Positions 47,294-55,062 of a stretch of 64,000 nucleotides of DNA are shown piece after piece (within the stretch, counting starts at the first letter, position 1; each line of letters opens with the position of its first letter). The position numbers and the translations under genes are program-made. Source of the DNA: Micromonospora violae (lineage in GTDB: Bacteria > Actinomycetota > Actinomycetes > Mycobacteriales > Micromonosporaceae). Below the pieces are notes generated by a model. The model did no database searches. It was given only the letters and a program-made list of their open reading frames with translations, and had not been told where the DNA came from. Where the stretch lies: NCBI RefSeq assembly GCF_004217135.1, contig NZ_SHKK01000001.1:5766001-5830000 (forward strand), read 5' to 3'.

Positions 47294-48556
47294 TCAGTCG
47301 GCGTGCACGAGGGCCGGTGGGGCGAGCAGCGGGCCGTGCGTCCTCTTGTCGTCGGCGGTGGGGCCGTGCGAGGTCAGCACCACGGGTGCTCCCAACTCCG
47401 CGCGGACCGCCTCGGCCCAGTTCGTCGGCGGGTCGTCGTACACCGGGCGGGAGCGCAGCAGGCGGGCGGTGAGCGCGGCCTGCCGGCCCAGGTCGCCGGG
47501 CGGGCCCGGGGTGAGCCGGTCGGTGCTGTCGTAGCGGCGGCAGATCCGCAGCCCGGGGCCGGCCAGGTCGAGGTGGGTCAGCGCCAGGCCGTCGACGCCG
47601 CCGGCCGCGGCGAGGGCGTACCGGTGGGCGACCGCGTCGAAGTGACCGAACCGGAACCGGCCCTGCCACGGGTTCGTCGGGTTGTGCGGGTCGGCGAAGG
47701 GCAGGGCGGGGTCCTCGGTCACCAGCGGGCCGGGGCCGTGCCGGGTGGTGACCAGCCGGAGCACCCCGATCCGGGTCACCTCGCCGGGCTGGCCCGCCTC
47801 GGCGAGCAGGCTGTCGACGTTGGCGAACGTGGTGGTGCTCCAGGTGGTGTACGGGTGGAAGCCGTGCCACTCGTCGAGCAGCACCCCCTGCGCGCCCTCG
47901 AAGACGCAGGTCCCGGTACGCAGCGCCGTGGCGAGCCAGTTGCCGTCGACGATGTCGACCCGACCGGCGAAGGCGGTGAACGCGGGCAGGCAGCCCTCGA
48001 TCGGTGGCGCGTCCAGCGGGCCCAGCTCGGCGGTCAACCGGTCCCGCAGGGTGGTCAACCGCCGGCGCAGCAGCGCGGGGTGGTGGCAGTCGGCGACCCG
48101 GGGCGCGTCGTCCGGGTGGGCGAGGCCGTACGCGACGGCCTCGCCCACCCCCAGCCCGCAGGAGCCGTGCCGGTCGGCTCCCCGGGCGTTCTCCCGGGCC
48201 CGGTTCGCGGCCCGGTGGTACGGGGTGGCGAGCAGCGCGTCCCCGTCGACGGTCAGCCGGTCGAGCGCGTCGGGCACCCCGACCGTGGCGAGATGGTCGG
48301 CCTCGGCGACCAGCGCCAACGGGTCCACCACCACGTGCCGGGACAGGTGCGTGCCGACACCGGGATGGAACGTACCGGCGCCGAACTGCGCGAACGTGTG
48401 GTGCCGCCCGTCGCGCAGCACGACGTTGTGCGCCGCCTGCGCGCCCCCGTTGAAGCGGACCACCGTCTGCACGGGACGGGTGGCGCAGAGCCAGTCCACC
48501 ACCGTGCCCTTGCCGGCGTCGCCGTAGCCGAGGTCGACCACCGCCACGTGCCTCAC
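47294..48556 (-). CDS. Divergent adenylosuccinate-synthetase-like protein
   Basis: 420 residues, GTG start overlapping the VWA gene stop (GTGA). Clearly a PurA fold: VAVVDLGYGDAGKG in place of [17 protein letters not shown] in place of GGNNAGHT, and FEGAQGVLLDEWHGFHPYTT in place of [17 protein letters not shown]. The catalytic Asp (13) and His (43) positions are kept. The Glu and second Lys of the first loop and the IMP-loop sequence [12 protein letters not shown] are changed. Since a canonical purA exists at 34644, this one probably acts on another nucleotide or purine, or joins another amine to it. It is the last gene of an operon with a VWA protein, a J-domain pseudokinase and an NrtR-like regulator. 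Confidence 0.8.
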   Translation of the reverse strand: MRHVAVVDLGYGDAGKGTVVDWLCATRPVQTVVRFNGGAQAAHNVVLRDGRHHTFAQFGAGTFHPGVGTHLSRHVVVDPLALVAEADHLATVGVPDALDRLTVDGDALLATPYHRAANRARENARGADRHGSCGLGVGEAVAYGLAHPDDAPRVADCHHPALLRRRLTTLRDRLTAELGPLDAPPIEGCLPAFTAFAGRVDIVDGNWLATALRTGTCVFEGAQGVLLDEWHGFHPYTTWSTTTFANVDSLLAEAGQPGEVTRIGVLRLVTTRHGPGPLVTEDPALPFADPHNPTNPWQGRFRFGHFDAVAHRYALAAAGGVDGLALTHLDLAGPGLRICRRYDSTDRLTPGPPGDLGRQAALTARLLRSRPVYDDPPTNWAEAVRAELGAPVVLTSHGPTADDKRTHGPLLAPPALVHAD

Positions 48557-49512
48557 AGCCGGGTCACCCCGCTGGTGGTGTCGCGGAACGCCGGCAGCGT
48601 CGACACCTCGGCCCGCCGTTCCCGGCCGAGCCGGGCCAGCGCCTTCGACACGGTGCCGGTGGCGGCGGAGCCGGCGCGGTCCAGGTCGCGAAGGCCCTGG
48701 TCCAGGTCGATGGCCTGTTCGCCGAGGCCGATGGTGAGCGCGATGGTCTCGCAGACCGCGTCGAGGTCGTCGAGCACGACGGCGTTCTGCCCGAGCAGGT
48801 CCCGCCAGAAGTCGAGCACCTTGCTGTTCCGGGCGTAGTGGCTGCCGGCGGGGAGCAGGTAGTAGGTGTCCCAGCGGCGGGTCACCTCGTCGACGACCTG
48901 CCGCAGCGGCACGTCCTCGCTCAGGCCGTCGCCGATCAGGCTGGCCACCTCCCGGGCCTTCACCCGCTGGTACGCCAGCTCGTCGCCGATGATGAAGAGG
49001 TAGCCGCGTCGACCGCGCTTGTCCCAGTTGTCGGTGACGGTGTGCCGGGCCATGAAGTACATGGCCAGCTCGTACGACTCGCTCATCTGCCCGCCGCCAC
49101 CGCCTTCGAGGACGATCCGGCCGAGGTCGTCGTCCATCCGGTTGTCCGACTCGAACTGGCCCACCTGCAACGGCACCCGGTCGCAGGTGGCGTCGCCGAT
49201 GGCACCGAACATGATCTGCGGGTCGCTGGCGTAGCCCTGCCGTTGCAGCAGCCCGAGCAGCTGCGGCAGCTTGGTCTGCAGGGTCCGCGGCACCGAGCGC
49301 ATCGAGCCGGTCACGTCGAAGAGCACCGCGACGGGCGTCGACCGGGGGTGCTCGGCGGAGTCGCGGCTCTCCCGGGTCGCGCCCCGGGGGTCGAGCGCGG
49401 GGTGCACGGTGCGCGCTCCGCTGTCGCTGTAGGAGAAGGCGCTCTTGCCGGTGGACCGGCGGTAGCGGTCGGCGGCGTCGTACACGTCGGTGGACCAGAT
49501 TCCACTGCCCAT
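48553..49512 (-). CDS. VWA (MIDAS) domain protein
   Basis: 319 residues, ATG start. Residues 60-230 form a von Willebrand A-type domain with the metal site VAVLFDVTGSM (DxTxS variant at 66-70) and the later GDATCDRVPLQ and FIIGDELAYQ. The N-terminal WSTDVYDAADRYRRSTGKSAFSYSD has no assigned family. Cytosolic: no signal peptide or membrane helix. VWA proteins usually scaffold Mg-dependent assemblies, often with AAA or kinase partners. Here the partners would be the J-domain pseudokinase (9-bp gap upstream) and the PurA-like enzyme (overlapping downstream). Confidence 0.78.
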   Translation of the reverse strand: MGSGIWSTDVYDAADRYRRSTGKSAFSYSDSGARTVHPALDPRGATRESRDSAEHPRSTPVAVLFDVTGSMRSVPRTLQTKLPQLLGLLQRQGYASDPQIMFGAIGDATCDRVPLQVGQFESDNRMDDDLGRIVLEGGGGGQMSESYELAMYFMARHTVTDNWDKRGRRGYLFIIGDELAYQRVKAREVASLIGDGLSEDVPLRQVVDEVTRRWDTYYLLPAGSHYARNSKVLDFWRDLLGQNAVVLDDLDAVCETIALTIGLGEQAIDLDQGLRDLDRAGSAATGTVSKALARLGRERRAEVSTLPAFRDTTSGVTRL

Positions 49513-49521
49513 GACAGCTCC

Positions 49522-50490
49522 TTAGGGGGTGAGGGTGAAGGGTCGGAAGGTGCGTGGCCCGTAGAGGCGGTCCAGCACCTGGTCGAGTTCGCGGAGCAGG
49601 CCCCAGGCGTCGTCCGGCCGGGAGTGCAGCGACCGTTGCCGGCAGCCCTGCGCGAAGGTGTGCAGCTCGCGGGGTGCGCGTGGCCCCATCAGCCAGCTCA
49701 TGCAGTGGCTGGCCATCGCGATGTCGGTGCCCGGGCCGCAGGGCTGTTTCGTGACAACTTCCTCCGGGTCCCAGCCGTGGCCGGGCACGACCGCCGGGAT
49801 CGTGGCCCCGACCGCCGCCGAGAAGCACCAGTCGACGAGCACCACGCCGTGGGCGTCCGGCTCGATCAGCACGTGTCGCGGCAGGACCGCGCCGTGCACC
49901 ACGCCCGCCCGGTGGGCCAGGCCGAGCACCACCAGCAGCCGCCGCCACATCCAGGCCACATCCCGGGGGTCCAACCCGTCGGGGTACGCGCGCCGCACCT
50001 CGTCGAGGTCGTGCAGGCCGGGTGCGGTGGCGAGCACGTTGATCCGCCGCTCCGCCCCGGTCTCGGCGTCGCGGTGCCGGAACTCGTCGACGAGCCGGGG
50101 CACGTACGGCAGGTAGCGCGGGTCGCCGCGTTCGGCGATGGTGCGCAGGGCGTGCGCCTCGCGGGCCATCAGGTCGTTGTCGGTGGGCCGGCGGGGGAGC
50201 TTGAGCAGCCGGTCGTCGCCGACGTCGTAGAGGTCGGCCAGGTCACCCGGGTAGACCGGCGCGCCGAGCCGGTAGTCGCCGAGGACGGTGACCCGCCGTG
50301 CCTGCCAGCGGGTGGTGACGCGGATGAACGCGTCGAGGGCTTCGGCGCGTACCGCCGGGTCGGTCGGCAGGCGGTCGGGGTGCAGGGCCGCGACCAGCTC
50401 GCGGTAGCGGCGGGCCGGCTCGTCGGCGCCGAACAGGTCGGCGTCGGTGCGGGCGGTCGCGACCAGGCGGATGGCCTCCGCGGCCCTCAC
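49522..50490 (-). CDS. J-domain fused to a degenerate protein-kinase-like domain
   Basis: 322 residues, GTG start overlapping the NrtR-like stop (GTGA). Residues 15-65 look like a J-domain, with ARRYRELVAALHPDRLP carrying HPD at 37-39. The rest is protein-kinase-like: a beta3 Lys in RLLKLPR (97), an alphaC Glu in AREAHAL (111), a catalytic loop HGAVLPRHVLI (199) and a DFG equivalent DWC (220). The catalytic Asp of HRD is Ala and the Asn is His, so kinase activity is doubtful. It may be a nucleotide-binding pseudokinase that recruits an Hsp70. I do not know this fusion as a named family. Confidence 0.7.
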   Translation of the reverse strand: MRAAEAIRLVATARTDADLFGADEPARRYRELVAALHPDRLPTDPAVRAEALDAFIRVTTRWQARRVTVLGDYRLGAPVYPGDLADLYDVGDDRLLKLPRRPTDNDLMAREAHALRTIAERGDPRYLPYVPRLVDEFRHRDAETGAERRINVLATAPGLHDLDEVRRAYPDGLDPRDVAWMWRRLLVVLGLAHRAGVVHGAVLPRHVLIEPDAHGVVLVDWCFSAAVGATIPAVVPGHGWDPEEVVTKQPCGPGTDIAMASHCMSWLMGPRAPRELHTFAQGCRQRSLHSRPDDAWGLLRELDQVLDRLYGPRTFRPFTLTP

Positions 50491-51242
50491 CGGATCGTCT
50501 CCTCGCGGGCGGGGCGCAGCAGCGCCGGGTGCAGCAGCCGGGCGTCGCCGGCCCGGTAGAGCCGGGCGCGCGGGCCGCCGCGGGCGCCACCGCGCTCGGT
50601 GCTGCCGCCGGTGCTCTCCACGAAGCCCGGCACGGAGAGCACCTTGCGGTGGAAGTTGCCGGCGTGCAGCGGGTGCCCCCAGACCGTTTCGTAGACGGCG
50701 CGCAGCTCGCTGATGGTGAACTCGGCGGCGAGGAAGCGGGTGGCGAGCGGCGTGTATTCCAGCTTGGACCGGGCCCGTTCCAGCGCGTCGTCGATGATCC
50801 GGCCGTGGTCGAAGGCGAGCTGTCGGCTGCTCAACGCGGCCACCGGCAGCCAGATCGCCTCGTCGGCGTCGCTGCCGGCGGCCGGGTCCGGCAGGTCGGG
50901 GGCGAACGCGAGGTGGGCGATCGAGACGACACGCATGCGCGGGTCGCGGTCGGGAGCGCCGTAGCTGCCCAACTGCTCCAGGTGTACGCGGCCCAGCGTC
51001 TCGCCGCCGATCCCGGTCTCCTCGGCCAGCTCCCGTCGGGCGCCGGCGGTCAGGTCCTCGTCGGGACGGACGAAGCCGCCGGGCAGCGCCCAGTGCCCCG
51101 CGAAGGGTGCCTCGCCGCGCCGGATCAGCAGCAGGTGCAGTGCGTCGTCGCGGATGGTCAGCGCCACCACGTCGGTGGTCACGGCGACCGACGGGTAGGC
51201 CCGGGGGTCGTACGAGGCCAGGAACTCCTGCTCGTTCATCAT
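50487..51242 (-). CDS. NrtR-like regulator: Nudix domain plus winged helix
   Basis: 251 residues, ATG 51242 (or 51239). The N-terminal Nudix domain has a complete Nudix box (GFVRPDE...RRELAEETGI, residues 56-78), so hydrolysis may be retained. Residues 165-215 (FTISELRAVYETVWGHPL, NFHRKVLSVPGFVE) are the winged helix of NrtR-type regulators, which bind ADP-ribose or related nucleotides. First gene of a four-gene operon; two adjacent 16-bp repeats at 51248-51279 immediately upstream are the likely autoregulatory operators. The last 30 residues are basic and variable. Confidence 0.85.
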   Translation of the reverse strand: MMNEQEFLASYDPRAYPSVAVTTDVVALTIRDDALHLLLIRRGEAPFAGHWALPGGFVRPDEDLTAGARRELAEETGIGGETLGRVHLEQLGSYGAPDRDPRMRVVSIAHLAFAPDLPDPAAGSDADEAIWLPVAALSSRQLAFDHGRIIDDALERARSKLEYTPLATRFLAAEFTISELRAVYETVWGHPLHAGNFHRKVLSVPGFVESTGGSTERGGARGGPRARLYRAGDARLLHPALLRPAREETIR

Positions 51243-51247
51243 GTCTC

Positions 51248-51279
51248 TCTCACTTTGAGAACATCTCGCTGTGAGAACA
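51248..51279. promoter_or_regulatory. Two tandem 16-bp operator repeats
   Basis: TCTCACTTTGAGAACA (51248-51263) and TCTCGCTGTGAGAACA (51264-51279) are contiguous direct repeats matching at 14 of 16 positions. Each contains the dyad TCTC-N5-GAGA. They start 6 bp from the NrtR-like start codon and probably cover its promoter. Confidence 0.75.
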
Positions 51280-51315
51280 ACTTAGCGCAGAAGTGTGCGC
51301 CTGCCAAGCGGCGAT

Positions 51316-52182
51316 TCAGCGCACGAGACCTGTGAGGTGGGGTCGGCCGTGGGAGTCGTGCAGGGCGAACCCGCCGTCCGGCAGGAGCGCGAAGTTCACC
51401 GTGCTCGGCAGCGGTACGGGCAGCTTGAAGGCGACCTCGACGGTGTACGCGTCCGGCAGCCGGGCCTCCACCGCGGCCAGGCAGCGGGCCTTGCTCCACA
51501 TGCCGTGCGCGATCGGCCGGCGGAAGCCGAACAACCGCGCCCCGAGCCGGGAGGTGTGGATCGGGTTGTGGTCGCCGGAGACCCGCGCGTACTCCGTGCC
51601 GACGCGCGGTTCCACCCGCCAGCGGGCGGTGGCGGCCGGTGCCTCGGGGCGTTCGCCCCGCTCGCGCCCGCCCGGCGTGCGCTCCCGACCGAGGTACGTC
51701 GAGACACCGCGCCACACCTCCTCCCCGTCCACCGAACCGACCAGCACCACGTCCACCTGCCGCCCCCGGTCGTGCGGGCGCAGGTTCTCCGCGTACGTGG
51801 TGACGTCGAGGGCCTGGTCGGCGGTGATCGGGCGGTGCACGGTGATCCGGTTGCCGACGTGCACCAGACCGACCAGCGGAAGGGGGAAATCCGGCGCGGT
51901 CATCAGGCGCAGGGCCAGCGGAAAGCCCATGACATGCGGAAACGTCGCGGGCAGCCGATCGGTGAGGCGGAACCCGCAGACCCGGTCGTAGTCGGCCAGC
52001 TGCGCCCGGTCGACGGTCACCCCGCCCACGGTCAACTCGACCGCCGGCAGTTCGGGCCCGCGTCGCCCACCGCCGAGGCCCGGTAGCGCGCCGAGCAGCG
52101 CCCGTCGGTGCAGCGCCCCGACCGCCGGCATCCGGGGCAGGTCGACCCGGGTGCGACCGCCCGACTCCGGCTGCGCGCCCAT
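51316..52182 (-). CDS. MaoC-like (R)-hydratase, HtdX type
   Basis: 288 residues from ATG 52182, which overlaps the FabG stop (TGATG). Double hot-dog protein: the N-terminal half is degenerate, and the C-terminal half has the hydratase-2 motif YARVSGDHNPIHTSRLGARLFGF with catalytic Asp/His, then IAHGMWSKA. It hydrates trans-2-enoyl thioesters. With FabG4-like and FadA2-like genes upstream the order equals mycobacterial Rv0241c-Rv0242c-Rv0243, where this is htdX. A role in fatty-acid elongation or breakdown is supported by that context. Confidence 0.88.
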   Translation of the reverse strand: MGAQPESGGRTRVDLPRMPAVGALHRRALLGALPGLGGGRRGPELPAVELTVGGVTVDRAQLADYDRVCGFRLTDRLPATFPHVMGFPLALRLMTAPDFPLPLVGLVHVGNRITVHRPITADQALDVTTYAENLRPHDRGRQVDVVLVGSVDGEEVWRGVSTYLGRERTPGGRERGERPEAPAATARWRVEPRVGTEYARVSGDHNPIHTSRLGARLFGFRRPIAHGMWSKARCLAAVEARLPDAYTVEVAFKLPVPLPSTVNFALLPDGGFALHDSHGRPHLTGLVR

Positions 52183-53558
52183 CACGCCCCCAGCAGGCTC
52201 TGGCCGCAGACGCGGACCACGTTGCCGCTGACCGCGCCGCTGGCCGGCCACGCCAGCCAACCGATCGTCTCGGCCACGTCCACCGGCAACCCGCCCTGGG
52301 CCAGGCTGTTCATCCGCCGGCCCGCCTCGCGGACCACCAGCGGGATGCGCGCGGTCAGCCGGGTCTCGATGAAGCCGGGGGCCACCGCGTTGACGCTGAT
52401 CCCCCGCTCCCGCAGCGCCGGGGCGAGCGAGTCGACCAACCCGATCACGCCGGCCTTGCTGGTGGCGTAGTTGGTCTGCCCCCGGTTGCCGGCGATCCCG
52501 GCGATCGAGGAGACCGAGATGATCCGCCCGCCGGCCGGGATCAGCTCCCGCTCCAGTAGCACGTCGTTGATCCGTTCCTGGCTGGACAGGTTGACGTCGA
52601 TGACCTGGTCCCACCGGTCGGCGTCCATCCGGCCGAGCGTCTTGTCCCGGGTGATGCCGGCGTTGTGCACCACCACATCGACCCGGCCGTGCCGGCTGGC
52701 CAGGTGCTCGGCGAGACGGGTCGGCGCGTCCGGCGCGGTCAGGTCGAGTTGGACGGCGGTGCCGCCGATGTCGTTCGCCACCGCGGCGAGCGCGTCGCCG
52801 GCGGCCGGAATGTCCAGGGCCACCACCCGCGCGCCGTCCCGGGCCAGCACCTTCGCCAGTGCCGCGCCGATACCCCGCGCGGCACCGGTGACCAGCACGA
52901 CCTGCCCGTCCAGCGGGCGGTCCCAGTCGGCCGGGGCGCTCGCCGCCGCGCCGCCGCCGACCCGGATGACCTGCCCCGACACGTACGCCGACCGGCCGGA
53001 CAGCAGGAACCGGATGGTCGATTCGAGGCTCGTGATGGTGCCGGCGGAGTGGGCCGCGTTACCGCTCACGTAGACGAGTTGCGCGGTGCTGCCCCGCCCG
53101 AATTCCTTGCCGATGCTGCGGACCAGCCCTTCGAGGGCACGTTGCGCGGTCGCCTCGCGGGGTGTCGCGCACTCCTGCGGCGGCGTGCCCAGCACGATCA
53201 CCCGACCACTGGGCAGCACCGACCTGGCCTGCGGGTGGAAGAAGTCGTAGAGCTGGCGCAGCTCGGTCGAGTCGGTGATCCCGGTGGCGTCGAAGAGCAG
53301 TGCCCCGTACCGCTGCGGGGTGTCGCCAGGCGCGGTGGCGGCGGCCGGGTCGGCCAGCTCAACCCCGGCGGCGGTCAGGATCGTGGTGACCGGCTCGGCG
53401 AGCCGGCCGCCGGTGGCCGCGCCGAGCAGGGCCGGCCCGGGCAGCAGCGGGTCGCCGGGGCGGTGCCGGCGCAGTCGGGGCGGGTCGGGCAGCCCGAGGC
53501 GCTTGACCAGCGCGCGGCCGGCGGCCGATTGGACGAAGCTCGCGTACCTGTCGGTCAT
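52182..53558 (-). CDS. High-molecular-weight 3-oxoacyl-ACP/CoA reductase (FabG4-like)
   Basis: 458 residues, longer than usual FabG because of a flavodoxin-like N-terminal domain of about 200 residues. The C-terminal SDR domain has TGAARGIGAALAKVL, VVHNAGITRDKTLGRM, Ser in SVSSIAG and YATSK. HMwFabG proteins such as M. tuberculosis FabG4 use NADH and act on long 3-oxoacyl-CoAs. Operon with the MaoC-like gene (1-base overlap) and divergent from the thiolase across the shared palindrome. Confidence 0.9.
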   Translation of the reverse strand: MTDRYASFVQSAAGRALVKRLGLPDPPRLRRHRPGDPLLPGPALLGAATGGRLAEPVTTILTAAGVELADPAAATAPGDTPQRYGALLFDATGITDSTELRQLYDFFHPQARSVLPSGRVIVLGTPPQECATPREATAQRALEGLVRSIGKEFGRGSTAQLVYVSGNAAHSAGTITSLESTIRFLLSGRSAYVSGQVIRVGGGAAASAPADWDRPLDGQVVLVTGAARGIGAALAKVLARDGARVVALDIPAAGDALAAVANDIGGTAVQLDLTAPDAPTRLAEHLASRHGRVDVVVHNAGITRDKTLGRMDADRWDQVIDVNLSSQERINDVLLERELIPAGGRIISVSSIAGIAGNRGQTNYATSKAGVIGLVDSLAPALRERGISVNAVAPGFIETRLTARIPLVVREAGRRMNSLAQGGLPVDVAETIGWLAWPASGAVSGNVVRVCGQSLLGA

Positions 53559-53566
53559 GGGCGTAG

Positions 53567-53582
53567 CCTACTGGCGAGTAGG
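53567..53582. promoter_or_regulatory. 16-bp palindrome matching the 43.3-kb TetR operator
   Basis: CCTACTGGCGAGTAGG, an inverted repeat CCTACT-N4-AGTAGG between the divergent FabG4-like and thiolase genes. It agrees with CCTACGCACGAGTAGG at 43328-43343 in 13 of 16 positions, all differences being central. A single regulator could read both. Confidence 0.7.
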
Positions 53583-53613
53583 GTTCGAGCAACACATGTC
53601 GAGGAGGCGGATC

Positions 53614-54906
53614 GTGCAGAGCATCCGGCGGGTCGCGGTCATCGGGGGCAACCGCATCCCCTTCGCCCGTTCCAACTCCCGCTACGCGGACGCGTCCAAC
53701 GCCGACCTGCTCGGCGCGGCGCTCGACGGCCTGATCGCCCGGTACGGGCTGGCCGGCCAGCGGATCGGCGAGGTGGTGACCGGCGCGGTGCTCAAGCACT
53801 CCCGCGACTTCAACCTCACCCGTGAGGTGGTCCTCGGCTCCCGGCTCGACCCACACACCCCCGCCTACGACATTCAGCAGGCGTGCGGCACCGGCCTGGA
53901 GGCGACGATCCTGGTCGCCAACAAGATCGCCCTCGGTCAGCTCGACGTGGGCATCGCCGGCGGTGTCGACACCACCTCCGACGCCCCGCTCGCCGTCAAC
54001 GAGGAAATGCGGCGCACGCTGCTCAAGCTCAACTCGGCCCGCACGCTGGGCGAACGGCTCAAGATCGCGGCGAAGTTGCGCCCACTCCAGCCGTTCAAGC
54101 CGGAGATCCCGCGCAACGCCGAGCCGCGTACCGGCCTGTCCATGGGCGATCACGCCGCCCGCACCGCCCTGCGCTGGCAGATCGACCGGCGATCCCAGGA
54201 CGAGCTGGCGCTGCGCTCCCACCAGCGACTCGCCGCCGCGTACGACCGGGGCTTCTTCGACGACCTGATGACGCCGTACCTGGGCCTCACCCGCGACCAG
54301 AACCTCCGCCCGGACAGCAGTCTGGAGAAGCTCGGCGCGTTGAAGCCGGCCTTCGGCACCCGCGGCCCGGACGCCGAGCAGGCCACCATGACCGCCGGCA
54401 ACTCGTCGCCCCTCACCGACGGCGCGTCCACCGTGCTGCTGGCCAGCGAGGAGTGGGCGGCGGCCCACCACCTGCCCGTGCTGGCCTGGTTCAGCTGGTC
54501 GGAGACGGCGGCGGTGGACTTCGTGCACGGCGACGAAGGGCTGCTGATGGCACCCGCGTACGCGGTGCCCCGGATGCTGGCCCGGGCCGGGCTGACGTTG
54601 CAGGACTTCGACTACTACGAGATCCACGAGGCGTTCGCGTCGCAGGTGCTGGCCACCCTCGCCGCCTGGGAGTCGCCGGAGTTCGCCAAGGACCGGCTCG
54701 GCCTGGACGCGCCGCTGGGCGCGATCGACACCGACCGGCTCAACGTCAACGGCTCGTCGCTGGCCGCCGGGCACCCGTTCGCCGCCACCGGCGGGCGGAT
54801 CGTGGCGACCCTGGCCAAGCTGTTGGCCGAGCGGGGCAGCGGGCGCGGGTTGATCTCCATCTGCGCCGCCGGTGGTCAGGGCGTGACCGCCATCCTGGAG
54901 CGTTGA
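53614..54906 (+). CDS. Acetyl-CoA acetyltransferase (thiolase, FadA2-like)
   Basis: 430 residues from GTG 53614 with GAGGAGG six bases upstream (an ATG at 53596 lies before that site). Thiolase motifs: nucleophile Cys91 in DIQQACGTGLEA, VNGSSLAAGHPFAATGGR with the catalytic His, and the second Cys in ICAAGGQGVTAIL. NEEMRRTLL and a longer middle loop are typical of the FadA2/FadI-like group. Removes acetyl-CoA from 3-oxoacyl-CoA. Divergent from the FabG4-like gene, as in mycobacteria. Confidence 0.92.
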   Translation: MQSIRRVAVIGGNRIPFARSNSRYADASNADLLGAALDGLIARYGLAGQRIGEVVTGAVLKHSRDFNLTREVVLGSRLDPHTPAYDIQQACGTGLEATILVANKIALGQLDVGIAGGVDTTSDAPLAVNEEMRRTLLKLNSARTLGERLKIAAKLRPLQPFKPEIPRNAEPRTGLSMGDHAARTALRWQIDRRSQDELALRSHQRLAAAYDRGFFDDLMTPYLGLTRDQNLRPDSSLEKLGALKPAFGTRGPDAEQATMTAGNSSPLTDGASTVLLASEEWAAAHHLPVLAWFSWSETAAVDFVHGDEGLLMAPAYAVPRMLARAGLTLQDFDYYEIHEAFASQVLATLAAWESPEFAKDRLGLDAPLGAIDTDRLNVNGSSLAAGHPFAATGGRIVATLAKLLAERGSGRGLISICAAGGQGVTAILER

Positions 54907-55062
54907 ACGCGCGATCGTCCCTTACTGGGCCGACCGCCGGTAGGCGTTAACGGACCGTTCAGGAGTTGGTCCGCTGGTGGTGGGTTTCACACGCGACGGT
55001 GATCGTCACCGCGCCTCGGCGCGCCTCGATCACTCCTGCGTGCGGAACGGGGCCGTATCACC

